Positions 36,431 to 46,925 are shown, numbered from the stretch's first letter. The stretch is DNA of 64,000 nucleotides from Odiellus spinosus (GCA_963920705.1 CAWUCO010000199.1:1-64000); one strand, 5' to 3'. Translations and numbers: made by a program. Notes: generated from the letters alone by a model not told the origin.

Positions 36431-37281
36431 ATGGATGCTAAGAACCCCCTCCCAACCATCTGCAGTTTGTTGTATACCGCCACCCTAGGATTAATATCAC
36501 AGAACCTTGAATTAACATTCAAGGTTTTTATGATAATAATCCAAAAATATCATAAGCGCTGGCATAACGGGATCTACCCCAACGAAGCTACAGGACAAAT
36601 CAGGGTGGATCTCCCATATAACGCGAATCTGGAGAACGTGCGGACTAACGGCCTAAAAGGAAGTCAAAAATTTATATCCGTAAGATTATTTTTTAAAAAT
36701 TACTATGCTAGTTGGGTACTTTAAATTATTATTAAGTTTATTCATTAATATGTCTTTATCAGGTAAAAAAAATCGATATCCCGGTCGAAGGTGAAGCAGA
36801 GGTGGCTGACATCCTGAGTTCTCTAGGGATCGAGGTTAATATCTCCAAGCAGGGTGTTCCGATTCCCGCCTCCACCCAGTTGTCAATCCCTGCGGCGATA
36901 CCCATCCCACAACAAGAACCCATTCCGACAACGTCACAGGCTCTGGACCTCGTACAACTGTTGAAAGACAACAACGGTGTTCAAACGTCTTCCACGATCA
37001 CCCCGCAGGTGATATCTCAAATCAGGGAACCAGATGTCCCCAGTCTCGAGAATTTGATCGTTCCAGACTCTGCTCAGCCTCGCACTGGGGTTTTAGCGTC
37101 ATCGGGGACCTCAAAAATCCTCGAATCTAATCCTCGGAAAAGATCTAAATCCGCGGATAAGGTTTTGATTAAAAAGAGAGCCCGGAAATCTAAGCCTGTT
37201 ATCGAGACGGATGATTTACAGCATTTAATCAGCCTGGAACAGATCTGCCAATCGATCTTGGATGACCCCGAGGGTGATTAA
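36431..37281 (+). CDS. Polinton protein of unknown function, two exons
   Basis: I propose exon 1 36,431-36,679 and exon 2 36,763-37,281, joined in phase 0. The intron (36,680-36,762, 83 bp) starts GTAAGA and ends TTATCAG, and without it the frame stops at 36,724. The product is about 255 residues: a structured N-terminal half (HKRWHNGIYPNEATGQ), a Pro/Ser/Thr-rich middle (IPIPQQEPIPTTSQ) and a basic, nuclear-signal-like patch (NPRKRSK...KKRARKSK) near the C terminus. Its place between the exonuclease-like gene and the polymerase suggests an early, DNA-related role. A terminal-protein role is possible but unproven. I do not recognise the family. Confidence 0.6.
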
Positions 37282-37380
37282 AAAAAAAATAATAATAAAA
37301 AAAAAAAAAATAAAAAAAATAAAAAATAAAAAAATAAAAAAAAATATATATATATATGTATATTAAAATATTTTCAGTAA
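37282..37380 (+). repeat. A/T-rich simple repeat
   Basis: Runs of A broken by single T residues, then (TA)n, directly behind the stop codon; AATAAAGTT lies just downstream (37,398) as a likely polyadenylation signal. Confidence 0.9.
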
Positions 37381-37474
37381 AGAATAAACAAAATGAATAA
37401 AGTTTTCCTTTAATATCTATCTCTTCTCTCGAGTATATTCGAGAATTTCAAGTTTACTGATAAACGAGGGCTGA

Positions 37475-37484
37475 TATATAAACC
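37475..37484 (+). promoter_or_regulatory. TATA box of polymerase gene
   Basis: TATATAAACC about 75 bp before ATG 37,551. An ATG at 37,509 is followed by an in-frame stop, so it is not the start. Confidence 0.55.
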
Positions 37485-37550
37485 CACCCAGAATTTTTTG
37501 TTTCATTATGGACTACAACATCGTAAAACTAGTAAGTACTTTATAAAAAT

Positions 37551-40383
37551 ATGTTTCCCTGTGGGGTTTGCGGCTGTGAATTTAGGAGAAAAGATGTGTT
37601 AACGAGACATGTTCGCGAACAACATGAGGGGGTCAAATACACTTGTGATACATGTGGAAAACTTTTCGCGCGTAAAACACATTTAACGCGACATTCCCGG
37701 ATACATAGAAATTCTCCTGTTACCCAACCTGTAAACGACGCTTCGTCAACCGAAAACCTATCTACGTTGCCCGAGAATGGTTCCATGCCGTCCGAGGATG
37801 AACCCACACCTCTTGAAAAGGATGCAATTCGCCCTGAGGAGATTCTCGTCCCTGTCGAGAATGATTTTGCCTCCGGTGCGGAGGAAATGTTAGCCTTAGG
37901 GGATGCGATTCTAAGTGCTAGATTCACCCCACCTGATTGTCAGACGGACCTTGAACAATTTATGACCCCGCTCATCCCTAGTTTAATCAGATATTTGGAG
38001 CAACAGCTTATTAAAAGAAAGGGAATTAAATGGAATATTATAATAAGAGTCCGCTATATTAAAGTACTACCCAACGGTGATGAGATGGAGCACATCCCGT
38101 ACCTACGAAGTAGAACTCAGACTACACTCTTAGCGGATGAACTCGAAAATCAGATCAACGGGTGCGTTCAAACCATTTCTAATCAGATGCAAGAATTCCA
38201 GGAGCTAGGGAGCAATTGGGTGGTAGATAGAATTCTATACCTCCAAGTGGATGTTATCAAGTATCTACCCCTTGTCGCAGGCTCCTACATAAACACCCCC
38301 GAGGGGGTTATAGAAACAAAAAGCGTTCTCAACATAAAATCGAACGATGGGATGTGTTTTAAATGGGCCTGCTTAGCCCATCTTCATCCTGTTGAATTGA
38401 ACGCCAATCGTGTCTCCGGATATAAACAATATGAGAACGAATTAGACTGTTCGGAAATAAGCTTCCCCTTTTTACTCCACAATATGAAATTAAAAAAATT
38501 TGAAGTTAAAAACAATCTCTCGATTAACGTGTTTGCTTGGGAGGGAGGAGTCTTCCCCCGCTACGTCAGTGAACAGATAGTAAGCGAGGAAAGGGAGATT
38601 GATCTCCTGCTTCTGACTGAAAAAGATAAAAAACATTACTGCCTTATACGAAGCCTAAGTCGACTTCTGTCGCATTTTACCAACCACAACGGAAAAATAT
38701 ATATATGTAGAAGATGCCTACATAGGTATTCCGGGGCAAACGCCAAAAAAAATCACGCCGAACATAAAAAACATTGCTCCATCCACGCACCCCAACGAAT
38801 TGAGATGCCCCTCAAAAAGCCTGTTCTATATTTTGAAAAATTCGAGTGGATGCAGAAGGTAAATTATTTTCTAAATTCTAGTCGGTTTCCCTATCTTACA
38901 CGCTATTCGTTTAGTGTCCGTTCGTTATTTACGCCGACTTTGAGAGCATTTTAAACCGTTATCAAACTTGTTCAAATAACTCGACTCTTTCCTCCACCAC
39001 AAAACTCGCCGAGCATGTCGCCTGTGGGTTCAGCTACGTAGTAATCGGACAAGATGGTAAGTCTCTGGCTTCTTGACGTCGACCTAGTTTCTAACCAATT
39101 TCACCAGGTAAGCCCCGGCTACCTGTCACGTATCGTGGGATAGACGCTGTCGAGGTGTTTCTTGAGAGTTTACTAATGGAGGAGGAAAATATATTGGAGA
39201 TTCTACAAAAGAACATTCCAATGGACTTAACCCCGAATGAATTAGAAGCCAGTAGAAAATCAACACACTGCTATATATGTACTGGAATTTTGACGACAGA
39301 GGATTACGGGGTGAACGACCATTGCCATCTAACAGATGAGTTTTAAAATTATTTAGCTTATTAGTTCTGTATTTCATTATCCTTCATTTTAAGTAGTTTT
39401 CGGGGTCGCGCTCATAACAGCTGTAACCTCAAGATGCGGATGGACAAAAAAATACCTGTTGTTCTTCACAATATGTCCAAGTAAATATCTCCAATCCCAT
39501 TATAAGTACTGATTATTTTTATAATCTTCACCCTCTCTTTAAAGCTACGATTCGCATCTGATCCTACAGAAGATGGGTATTTTCAAGGAGCAGAATATAG
39601 AGGTCATCCCAAATAACTCCGAACGATATATCTGCATCGGATTTAGCTGTCTACAATTTATAGATTCAATGAGATTTATGCCAGCCTCGCTCGACACCCT
39701 GGTTCAAAATTTGGCTCAGGACGGGATCAACAAATTTAGCATCCTCGCTGCATCGTATAACCCTGAGCAAGTATGTTTAGCTCTCAAGAAGCTGTCATAC
39801 CCCTATGACTATATGGACTCGATGGCACGGTTTGAGGAGACTCAATTACCACCTAAAGAAGCTTTTTATAATATTCTAACTGACGAGCATATATCCGATG
39901 AAAATTACCAACACACTCGGGATGTTTGGGAGAAATTTGAAATAAAAAATCTAGGAGATCTTCACGACACATACGTTCAAATTGATACGCTACAGTTGGC
40001 GTGTGTTTTCGAGGAATTTAGAACCATGTGTTTGGATTATTATCGCTTAGACCCTGCACATTCATACACAGGACCAGGATTAGCCTGGGAAGCCGCCCTC
40101 CTGAAGACAGGTGTAAAATTAGATTTGCTGTTGGATCCGGATATACATCTCTTTATCGGTAGTTTCATTTATATTTATTTTTAATACTTGACATTAATGT
40201 TTTCCTGTATTGTAGAACGTGGGATTAGAGGTGGTGTATCTCTGATAAGCAATCGATACGCCGAAGCTAATAACAAATATCTCCCCGATCACGACGAATC
40301 CAAACCTAGCAACTATATCGTATATTTAGACATAAACAATTTATATGGTAAATATAATAATTGGAAATCTTCAATAATTTCAT

Positions 40384-40431
<48 letters not shown>

Positions 40432-41889
40432 AAGGCAAAGTTATGAAGGACTACCTCCCGATGAACAACTTCGGGTGGATCGACCCCGATAGTGATCTTC
40501 TGGCCTACACACTGAAGTATATTTTGGATCTGCCAGACGATTCACCATATGGATTCATCCTAGAGGTTGATTTGGACTACCCGGAGGAGCTACACAACAC
40601 ACATAATTGTTTCCCTCTCGCACCGGAAACGAGGAAAATAACGATCGACATGTTTTCCCCGACCTACAAATTGCTAATGACGAAGAACGGCCTTCCCTTA
40701 AAAGACACACTACCTAAACTCCTACCGACCTTAAATAACAAGTCGAACTACGTTACACATTATAGGAATCTTAAATATTATATCTCTCAGGGTTTGAAAT
40801 TAAAAAAAGTACATAGAGTACTATCGTTCGGTCAAGGACCTTGGCTTAGTCCATACATTGATTTCAACACGGAAAAGAGGAAGATCGCCACTACAGAATT
40901 TCAACGGGATTTTTTTAAGCTGATGAACAACAGGTATAAAGCGCACGGAATTAATTCAATTATTTTTATTAATCTCTGTAATACATTAGCGTTTTCGGTA
41001 AAACGATGGAGAATTTGCGAAATAGAATTGATTTCACCCTCGTGCAGACAGCTGAAAAAGCAATCAAAAAAGCATCGTCGCCCGCCTTTCAAAAGTTCAT
41101 TGTGTACCATAATGAATTGGTCGGGATTCAACGAGCTAAATCATTTCTTTATCTAAATAGACCCATATTCACGGGCTTCTCGATTTTAGATCTCGCCAAG
41201 TTATTTCTGTATAAATTCCACTATGACTTTATCAAGGAGAAATACGGCGGTAACGCGGTACTACAGTTTACTGATACGGGTATTAGTTTATCTTTCACAC
41301 TATTTGCCGCATACTAACTTTTTCATTCATAGATAGCTTAATGTACGATATAAAAACCGAGGACGTGTACGCCGACTTCAAAAAGCATGGCGATCGGTTT
41401 GATTTCTCGGGCTACCCAAAATCGCACAACCTTTTCAGCGACACCAATAAGAAGGTTCTGGGTAAAATGAAAGACGAGATGAATGGTGGGATTATAAAAG
41501 GTGATTTTTGTGGATAAGTTTCTGTATTAAATATGTGCTAATGTATTTTTCTATCTCTATTAGAATTCGTCGGACTTCGACCGAAACTTTATTCCATTTT
41601 ATCTGAGGTGGGGGAGAAGAAGACTGCAAAGGGGATCTGTCGCCGTGTTGTGAAACGTTCTATCCACCACTCAGATTACCGTGAATGCTTATTCGGTGAG
41701 GCTGAGACATCCTGCGTTATGAAAAGGATTGTCAGCGACAAGCACAACCTATACACAGTTAGCCAAAGAAAGAAGGCGCTATCCGCCTGCGATAACAAGA
41801 AATACATTCTTCCTGGGGGGATACGAACCCTATCATACGGTCATCGTTTAATAAAAAAATTTAACGACCGAGTTAGGGAAATTAAATAA
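37551..41889 (+). CDS. Polinton protein-primed DNA polymerase B, ten exons
   Basis: Proposed exons: 37,551-38,858; 38,915-39,056; 39,108-39,339; 39,397-39,480; 39,545-40,158; 40,216-40,347; 40,435-40,933; 40,990-41,279; 41,333-41,500; 41,564-41,889. All nine introns are GT-AG and 51-87 bp; exon lengths sum to 3,795 nt (1,264 codons plus stop) with phases consistent throughout. Domains in order: two C2H2 fingers (C4, C7, H20, H25; C32, C35, H48, H52), a long N-terminal region, exonuclease I motif (YADFES, exon 2), an endonuclease VII-like Cys/His segment (CYIC, DHCH, then HNSCN across exons 3-4), exonuclease III ([10 protein letters not shown]), motif A (DINNLY, exon 6), motif B across exons 7-8 and motif C, whose DTDS is split by the intron between exons 8 and 9. 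It replicates the linear element using a protein primer. No inactivating change is seen. Confidence 0.9.
40388..40426 (+). repeat. T homopolymer in polymerase intron 6
   Basis: About 39 consecutive T residues form the polypyrimidine part of the intron that interrupts the region just after polymerase motif A. Confidence 0.95.
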
Positions 41890-41953
41890 ATAAAAATAAT
41901 AAAGTTGGAATAAAAAATAAGTATTGAAGATTGTTGATATGAAATTAAATAAA
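41890..41953. terminator. Convergent 3' ends of polymerase and protease genes
   Basis: Only 64 bp separate the two stop codons. AATAAA-type signals occur on the plus strand (41,886-41,900) and TTTATT words (minus-strand signals) near 41,960, so the transcripts probably overlap. Confidence 0.55.
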
Positions 41954-42415
41954 TTATAATTTTATTGAATATCTTTTGTACATAAATTCTTTTATCATAT
42001 TGTCGTTAGAAATTGTGTTCTTAGAAAACCTGGATATAATGTTGTACATTTTAACACCGCGACATCTATTGAGACTGAAATATATCGAATACCCCCCACA
42101 GGTCCAACTCTTATTCCCTTGTAACTGCAAAGAATTATACGAAATCATTCGACTATTTTTCTCCGCGAATTCATTAAATTTAAACACGTCGGGAGGGTTT
42201 CCATAACTTTCAAAAAACTCTAAGTTTTTCGAGCTAGTAAAATACATAAGACACCAATGTTCTCCGTTCTCGCTAGATGATGCGGTATTTACGATAAAAA
42301 GCGATGGGAATGATTGCACGGTTTTTGGTAGAGTATTTGCCGCGAACACACCACGAAAAATATCCCTGGTGTATTTATCGTTCTCCAATATGTTCTTTAT
42401 TTGCGTAGTGTCCAT
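41954..42415 (-). CDS. Polinton adenain-like maturation protease, 153 aa
   Basis: Start chosen at ATG 42,415 (MDTTQI), which comes one base after the stop of the capsid gene; the frame is open further upstream but there it overlaps the capsid gene. The triad layout of adenovirus protease (C5 peptidase family) is visible: His53 in GEHWCL, acidic Glu69 in FFESYG, and Cys106 in SWTCGGYS, with Gln99 positioned for the oxyanion hole. The protein would cut capsid precursor proteins during virion maturation. Last gene of the leftward group. No defect is seen. Confidence 0.88.
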   Translation of the reverse strand: MDTTQIKNILENDKYTRDIFRGVFAANTLPKTVQSFPSLFIVNTASSSENGEHWCLMYFTSSKNLEFFESYGNPPDVFKFNEFAEKNSRMISYNSLQLQGNKSWTCGGYSIYFSLNRCRGVKMYNIISRFSKNTISNDNMIKEFMYKRYSIKL

Positions 42416-42416
42416 T

Positions 42417-43742
42417 CTAATCAACGACGATAACGGTTCTGTTCTTATCAATTTCAATGAGCGACTGAAATTCAGCGTAAACAATTACAGCCACAGTCTC
42501 CGTAAGAGGGGCGGCGAATTTTAATTCAAGTCTTAAATTCCCGTTTTTAACCAAATGGAAATGGGAAGCGTTTGAAGTCAAATCCACTGTGAGATCGAAG
42601 CAATAAAGGCAGTTACCGCCGGCAAAATCATCCCGACTTATTTGATTACCCTCGTCAAGTTGGAACTGCCCGGTCATTAGAGTTAGATTATTATACGCCT
42701 GGATAAAACTATTCTGACCGAAATTTGGAGTAAGTGGTTTGTGGGGGACGCTACTCCCGTCGATAGACAGCCCAATATGATTTAAATTAAAATTTTGAAA
42801 GTTAAACGGACATAACTTTAGTTCCCCTAAGTAGGCGCTTTGCGAGACTAGGCCGATAACAATTTTCTTGGGGGTTGAGCCTGTGAAAAGGTGATCTTGA
42901 ACTACGCTCATATTTCCCGTAGGTATAGAGAAAGACGTACACTCTGTTCTATTAATTGGATATTTCGCTCTAGCTACCTGCATCACTTTGGCGTGTGCGA
43001 GACCGATTTCGGGGATAAGCTTCATTTTTCTGATATACAGCGCGGCGGACTTAATTTCAACGCGACCCGTTACATCACCGTGTAGACAGAAATCGAAGTT
43101 CGGCTTCCCGAAAACGAATTTCAAATCTACTAGATTTAGTAGATATCGCGGTTGTTGACATAAATCCAGATGCAAACCACCGATCATATCAATTACACCA
43201 CTCTGGGCAAATTTAGCTCTTTTTTGAAACCCTTCGTTAGCGTTAAAATTATCGAAAAATTCCGCTGTATCCCGATAATATAGAGAGCTCGTCAGATGGC
43301 TATTTTTAGCCGGATCCCCGTATGTTAACAGCGTTTGAATCATACTTTTATATGGATAATTTTGAGCCGAGGGTGTAACGGACTTCTCGTTTAAATACAG
43401 GTGAACCTCGGGGAACATACTATGTAGAAATAAATTGGTTGGAGCCAGATTATCCATCAGGGTCGCTACAGTACCGTCAGCGGCAAAAACCGTAGCTAGC
43501 GGGTGGGAGCCGCTGCTTTTCTTAATTTCCACTTGAACGTGCAGCAGAGTTTTTGATAGATCGACGTAAGTCTCGGAGTTCCCGTTGATGTGGAATGTTA
43601 AAGATGAATTATTCGAAATACTTGATATTGGATTATGCTCAACCCATTCTCCTGATATGACACTCGTCTGGGTCATAGGTACTTCGAATAGGTTGAGTTC
43701 GGAATTTACGCAGCTATTCGAGTGGGGGTGTAGCAAAGCCAT
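42417..43742 (-). CDS. Polinton major capsid protein, 441 aa
   Basis: Uninterrupted frame from ATG 43,742, two bases after the stop of the pX-like gene. It is beta-rich with few long helices, as expected of a double jelly-roll hexon-type protein, and begins with an ELNLFEVPMTQTSV segment that I associate with Polinton capsid proteins. Size, the position between pX-like and protease genes, and co-occurrence with a penton-like protein and packaging ATPase support the call. It would form the capsid shell. A structure prediction would settle the fold. Confidence 0.85.
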   Translation of the reverse strand: MALLHPHSNSCVNSELNLFEVPMTQTSVISGEWVEHNPISSISNNSSLTFHINGNSETYVDLSKTLLHVQVEIKKSSGSHPLATVFAADGTVATLMDNLAPTNLFLHSMFPEVHLYLNEKSVTPSAQNYPYKSMIQTLLTYGDPAKNSHLTSSLYYRDTAEFFDNFNANEGFQKRAKFAQSGVIDMIGGLHLDLCQQPRYLLNLVDLKFVFGKPNFDFCLHGDVTGRVEIKSAALYIRKMKLIPEIGLAHAKVMQVARAKYPINRTECTSFSIPTGNMSVVQDHLFTGSTPKKIVIGLVSQSAYLGELKLCPFNFQNFNLNHIGLSIDGSSVPHKPLTPNFGQNSFIQAYNNLTLMTGQFQLDEGNQISRDDFAGGNCLYCFDLTVDLTSNASHFHLVKNGNLRLELKFAAPLTETVAVIVYAEFQSLIEIDKNRTVIVVD

Positions 43743-43744
43743 TT

Positions 43745-44185
43745 CTATCTTGAAAAAATATCCGAAGGAGAGGGGAATCGTCGAGGTGCTCTCTTCTTCC
43801 TAGCCTTCCTTAATGTGGTCGGGGATTTTTTGGCACGCTTCTTTTTAAGTCCCGAACCTATCATATCTTGGATGGCTTCGGAGGCGGCGGAAATAGTTTC
43901 TTTCCCTGCCATTTTCGAGCGGGATCTTAACGACGCTTTCACAGGTATACCACTCGCGACATCACCCACGACCTTCCCTCCTGTATTTAATAATTTCTTC
44001 CCCAAGTACGATAAACCCTTTTTAAGTAACGGCATAGCGCTGCGAAAGGCGGACGCTAAAATGTTACCCAAACCATAACCCCTTTGTACGCTTATGCCCT
44101 GATATACAGGAATCGAACCGTATCCGGCCTGATTTAAAAATAAATTTTCATATTCCTCCACGGTATGGTATACCGGCGTCCTCAT
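43745..44185 (-). CDS. Polinton pX/pVI-like minor virion protein, 146 aa
   Basis: Begins at ATG 44,185. The N-terminal part is Gly/Tyr-rich (GYGLGNILASAFRSAMP), followed by an amphipathic, lysine-rich stretch and a strongly basic tail (KKKRAKK, RKARKKRAPRR). Adenovirus pX and pVI have this mix of a membrane-active or cleavage region and DNA-binding tail. GYGLGN could be a protease target, but that is inference. It probably condenses DNA or cements the capsid. Next to the capsid gene, 2 bp apart. Confidence 0.7.
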   Translation of the reverse strand: MRTPVYHTVEEYENLFLNQAGYGSIPVYQGISVQRGYGLGNILASAFRSAMPLLKKGLSYLGKKLLNTGGKVVGDVASGIPVKASLRSRSKMAGKETISAASEAIQDMIGSGLKKKRAKKSPTTLRKARKKRAPRRFPSPSDIFSR

Positions 44186-44244
44186 GATGTTGACAGTACG
44201 TTTATCTCTATACGAGTGACCGCTGATAGAGGGGTGTCTTACTA

Positions 44245-45012
44245 TTATAGCCGAAACCAGGATCTCAGAGGTCTGAAATGCAGAGTCGCGTGAATCTTAC
44301 CACGCTCGAATTGAACAGGGTTTCCGAGGTCATCCATAATATTTATTTCGATTGTCTGTATTTGGTGTGACGCCACGGGAATATAGTGCGGTCGTGTAAA
44401 TATAGCGTCTATCGTCTCGCCGTCCTGTCCCCTAACACTAATTAATCTAAGAAGTGGAACGTTACGATCCCCCACGATTGTTTTCTCAGCGACGTCTGAG
44501 TATACGAACAGGGAATGTAAGGACGCGTTCATGTCAATCGCATACGGTGCCCTTGCAGAAGATTCTATCCTTATAACCTCCCCCGTATCTTCGCGGGTGA
44601 AGCCCAACATATTAGCAATGTGGGTGGGTATGTCCAATTTAACCCCATCTTTTAGCTCGACGGAAACACGTTTACTGAGCACCTCGTAACTGAACGTCAC
44701 CCCGTTCCCACTACTAAGTTCAATCATCTCCAGAAGTTCGTGAACCGTGTTATAATTTCCAGGTGGAATCTGAATTAACCGCTGAAATTTGAATCCTGGG
44801 TCCCCGGGTTTACCTTCAGTCCAACTACGTATGAAGTACTCTTGCTTTACGTTGTTCCAACTATGGGGGTAGGATAACTCTGAAAGGCCTACTTCGTAGG
44901 GTCCCGAAAATTTCACTATTTCCGGGAGATAGGTTCGGAATTTGCTGACGGTATTATTGGGGAAGTAATTCATCGATGAATCTGAGGGGAGCGTGATATA
45001 GAAACTGCTCAT
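44245..45012 (-). CDS. Polinton minor capsid (penton-like) protein, 255 aa
   Basis: ATG 45,012 overlaps the TGA of the integrase gene by 4 bp (ATGA). The N terminus FYITLPSDSSMNYFPNNTVS is characteristic of the Polinton minor capsid protein, and the whole protein is beta-rich, consistent with a single jelly roll. It would form the pentameric vertices. No stop or frameshift is seen. Confidence 0.82.
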   Translation of the reverse strand: MSSFYITLPSDSSMNYFPNNTVSKFRTYLPEIVKFSGPYEVGLSELSYPHSWNNVKQEYFIRSWTEGKPGDPGFKFQRLIQIPPGNYNTVHELLEMIELSSGNGVTFSYEVLSKRVSVELKDGVKLDIPTHIANMLGFTREDTGEVIRIESSARAPYAIDMNASLHSLFVYSDVAEKTIVGDRNVPLLRLISVRGQDGETIDAIFTRPHYIPVASHQIQTIEINIMDDLGNPVQFERGKIHATLHFRPLRSWFRL

Positions 45013-46079
45013 TGTAGATCAACTTCTCTAACCCAATCGTTAAAACGAGAATTATAGCCCAGGAACTTTACAAAAAGGTCAACCGTGTTGTCGGGATTTC
45101 TTCTTCTCTTTATTACTTTTTCGATCTTAAACGCGAATGTGGCTAGGTCTTTGTAAACCTTTAGAACCTGCTCGGAGTAAAAAGTTCCTAAAACTGGCTC
45201 AGACTTTAAATCCTCGAGCATATATACCGGCGGTTTCCGCGGTAGTCTTTTAACCACCCTGAACAGCTCCTCCGAAAAGTTTGGTTGGTACCCCTTTTCG
45301 AAAAGCCGCTTACTCCTACTTATTCGAACAATATCCCCCAACTCCAGCGTGTAGGGAATTGGCATAGTCGGTCTTTGATCTCCGTATAGTATTTCCCAAA
45401 CTCTTTTGGTGTTTTGTGACGTCACTTCTACCGGTTTGCATTTGATAGCGGAATGGTATGAATTGTTGTAGCTAGAAACCAAATCTTGAAGGACGTCTGT
45501 GTATTTTAATGTACCCTTACCCGTAAAATATCGATACATTTTTGTTTGTATTGTACGATTCCATCTCTCGATCACGGCACACTTAATTTCCGAGTGATGG
45601 GTATAGAATTTTATTCCCCGTTGTTTCAACTCTTTTTGCACTGCTTGGGCTATAAACTCGGATCCATGATCTGTATTCAAAGAGGCGGGGCTTCTCCCCC
45701 GATCGAATATTTGGACCAGCGCCTTGGCGATCGTCTCACCCCTCTTGTTATTGACGGCTTCGATGAACCCCATTTTACTAAAAACGTCAATACAGGATAA
45801 AAGATAGCGTTTCCCCTCGTTATGTTTGGAAATACGTTGCACGTCGATTAAATCGGCCTGCCAGAGGGCGTCTACACCACTAGATATAGTTTTATTCCGT
45901 TGAAACCGTATTCTTGCGGGCTTATGTAAACCGTATGCATCTTGGTGGGCCAGATATTCTCTGACGTTTTTTATCGTAACATCAAGCCCCCTTTCTCGGG
46001 CCGAGCGATATAGCCCTAAAACACTGGCGTACCCTCCAGGATCTGCGACATTATAATAAATACCGTCTAATTTATCCAT
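45009..46079 (-). CDS. Polinton retroviral-type integrase with chromodomain, 356 aa
   Basis: Start ATG 46,079 overlaps the end of the membrane protein gene by 8 bp. The rve-type core has Asp76 (WQADLIDV), Asp137 (NTDHGSEF) and Glu171 (VIERWNRT), with 33 residues between the last two. No HHCC finger is seen at the N terminus. A chromodomain-like module (FKIEKVIKRRRN...VKFLGYNSRFNDWV) occupies about the last 50 residues and may guide target choice through histone marks. It inserts the linear DNA and makes the 6-bp duplication seen here. The catalytic residues are intact. Confidence 0.92.
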   Translation of the reverse strand: MDKLDGIYYNVADPGGYASVLGLYRSARERGLDVTIKNVREYLAHQDAYGLHKPARIRFQRNKTISSGVDALWQADLIDVQRISKHNEGKRYLLSCIDVFSKMGFIEAVNNKRGETIAKALVQIFDRGRSPASLNTDHGSEFIAQAVQKELKQRGIKFYTHHSEIKCAVIERWNRTIQTKMYRYFTGKGTLKYTDVLQDLVSSYNNSYHSAIKCKPVEVTSQNTKRVWEILYGDQRPTMPIPYTLELGDIVRISRSKRLFEKGYQPNFSEELFRVVKRLPRKPPVYMLEDLKSEPVLGTFYSEQVLKVYKDLATFAFKIEKVIKRRRNPDNTVDLFVKFLGYNSRFNDWVREVDLQ

Positions 46080-46266
46080 TTAAAGTGAAATTGTTATTAC
46101 CGGTCTCGCGAGGGTGTGAGAAGTACTCAAATAAAAAGTCGGATACTTGTATTATAATTATTACTAATAATATTAATAGAGCTGTAAGAGCTTTTGGGGA
46201 TTTTCTAAAAAAGTTGAGAAGTTGTGTTAACGTAGAAGCGGTCAAAACTTCCGCGCAACCTTCCAT
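46072..46266 (-). CDS. Polinton single-span membrane protein, 64 aa
   Basis: The frame is open from 46,347, but I choose ATG 46,266 because it gives a compact protein (MEGCAEVL start) and avoids overlap with the upstream gene. Residues about 31-50 form a hydrophobic helix (ALTALLILLVIIIIQV). Small membrane proteins at this position are common in Polintons and adintoviruses; the role is unknown, possibly capsid or membrane attachment. Confidence 0.6.
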   Translation of the reverse strand: MEGCAEVLTASTLTQLLNFFRKSPKALTALLILLVIIIIQVSDFLFEYFSHPRETGNNNFTLNG

Positions 46267-46331
46267 GTTAGTGTCTACAATTGAAATAAATGATATCGGT
46301 GGAGGGTAAAATGTTTTATTTGCTAAAAATA

Positions 46332-46925
46332 TTATACATAAACCCAAGTCTTCGATCTTGATGGTGGAGTGTTTAAAATAATCGAATTAATAAACGATTT
46401 TCTCGCCGGGTTTTTTATGATCTTTTTTGGGACATTATATTTATTTAACATCTTGTAAAACATCTCGAAACCTTCAGGGTTCGTTACACCGCTGCTTTTC
46501 CTAACTCCATCGTAAATTAAATCAACTACATTCGTTCCAGTTACAGGATGCCCGGAAATTTCCAGTTCACCCAGTTTGGACCATGTTAAATCCTTTTGCC
46601 TCTCGATCCAGTTGTATAGCGTTATCCCGTCATTAACCAGGCTACTGGGTAATCCAGTAGCAATCTCAGCAATCCAGGATGTCTTTTTCTCTGACGGCTT
46701 TTCCGTCGCTGTCTTCTCCACGGTTTTTCGATTGGAATTTAGATGTCTTTGGAGAGTTTGGTTATATAGCGCTAATTTGTCTGACCCTGAAATTGTGTTA
46801 TTCTCTAGGATATTTTTCATATCCCTATCAAGACTAGGTGCTTCGAGCTCCTCCCTTTTTTCTTCCGAAGAGTTTTTTAACCGCTTAAGAACATCCTCCG
46901 AAACCAATAACATTTTTCTAGCCAT
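46332..46925 (-). CDS. Polinton virion-type protein of unknown function, 197 aa
   Basis: Starts at ATG 46,925, with an AT-rich TATATAAATATA box 15-28 bp upstream. The N-terminal third is charged and helical (LKRLKNSSEEKREELEAPSLD), followed by a more ordered region ending in NPARKSFINSIIL. I recall similar proteins next to the ATPase or integrase in other Polintons, but without assigned function. The frame is intact. Confidence 0.6.
   Translation of the reverse strand: MARKMLLVSEDVLKRLKNSSEEKREELEAPSLDRDMKNILENNTISGSDKLALYNQTLQRHLNSNRKTVEKTATEKPSEKKTSWIAEIATGLPSSLVNDGITLYNWIERQKDLTWSKLGELEISGHPVTGTNVVDLIYDGVRKSSGVTNPEGFEMFYKMLNKYNVPKKIIKNPARKSFINSIILNTPPSRSKTWVYV

Noticed and set aside
37509-37547. 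Upstream ATG for the polymerase gene
   Set aside because: It meets an in-frame TAA after 12 codons; a GTAAGT follows, but the remaining distance is too short for an intron before the ATG at 37,551.
42417-42484. Upstream extension of the protease frame
   Set aside because: It overlaps the capsid gene's 3' end; the ATG at 42,415 directly after the capsid stop fits the family's usual length.
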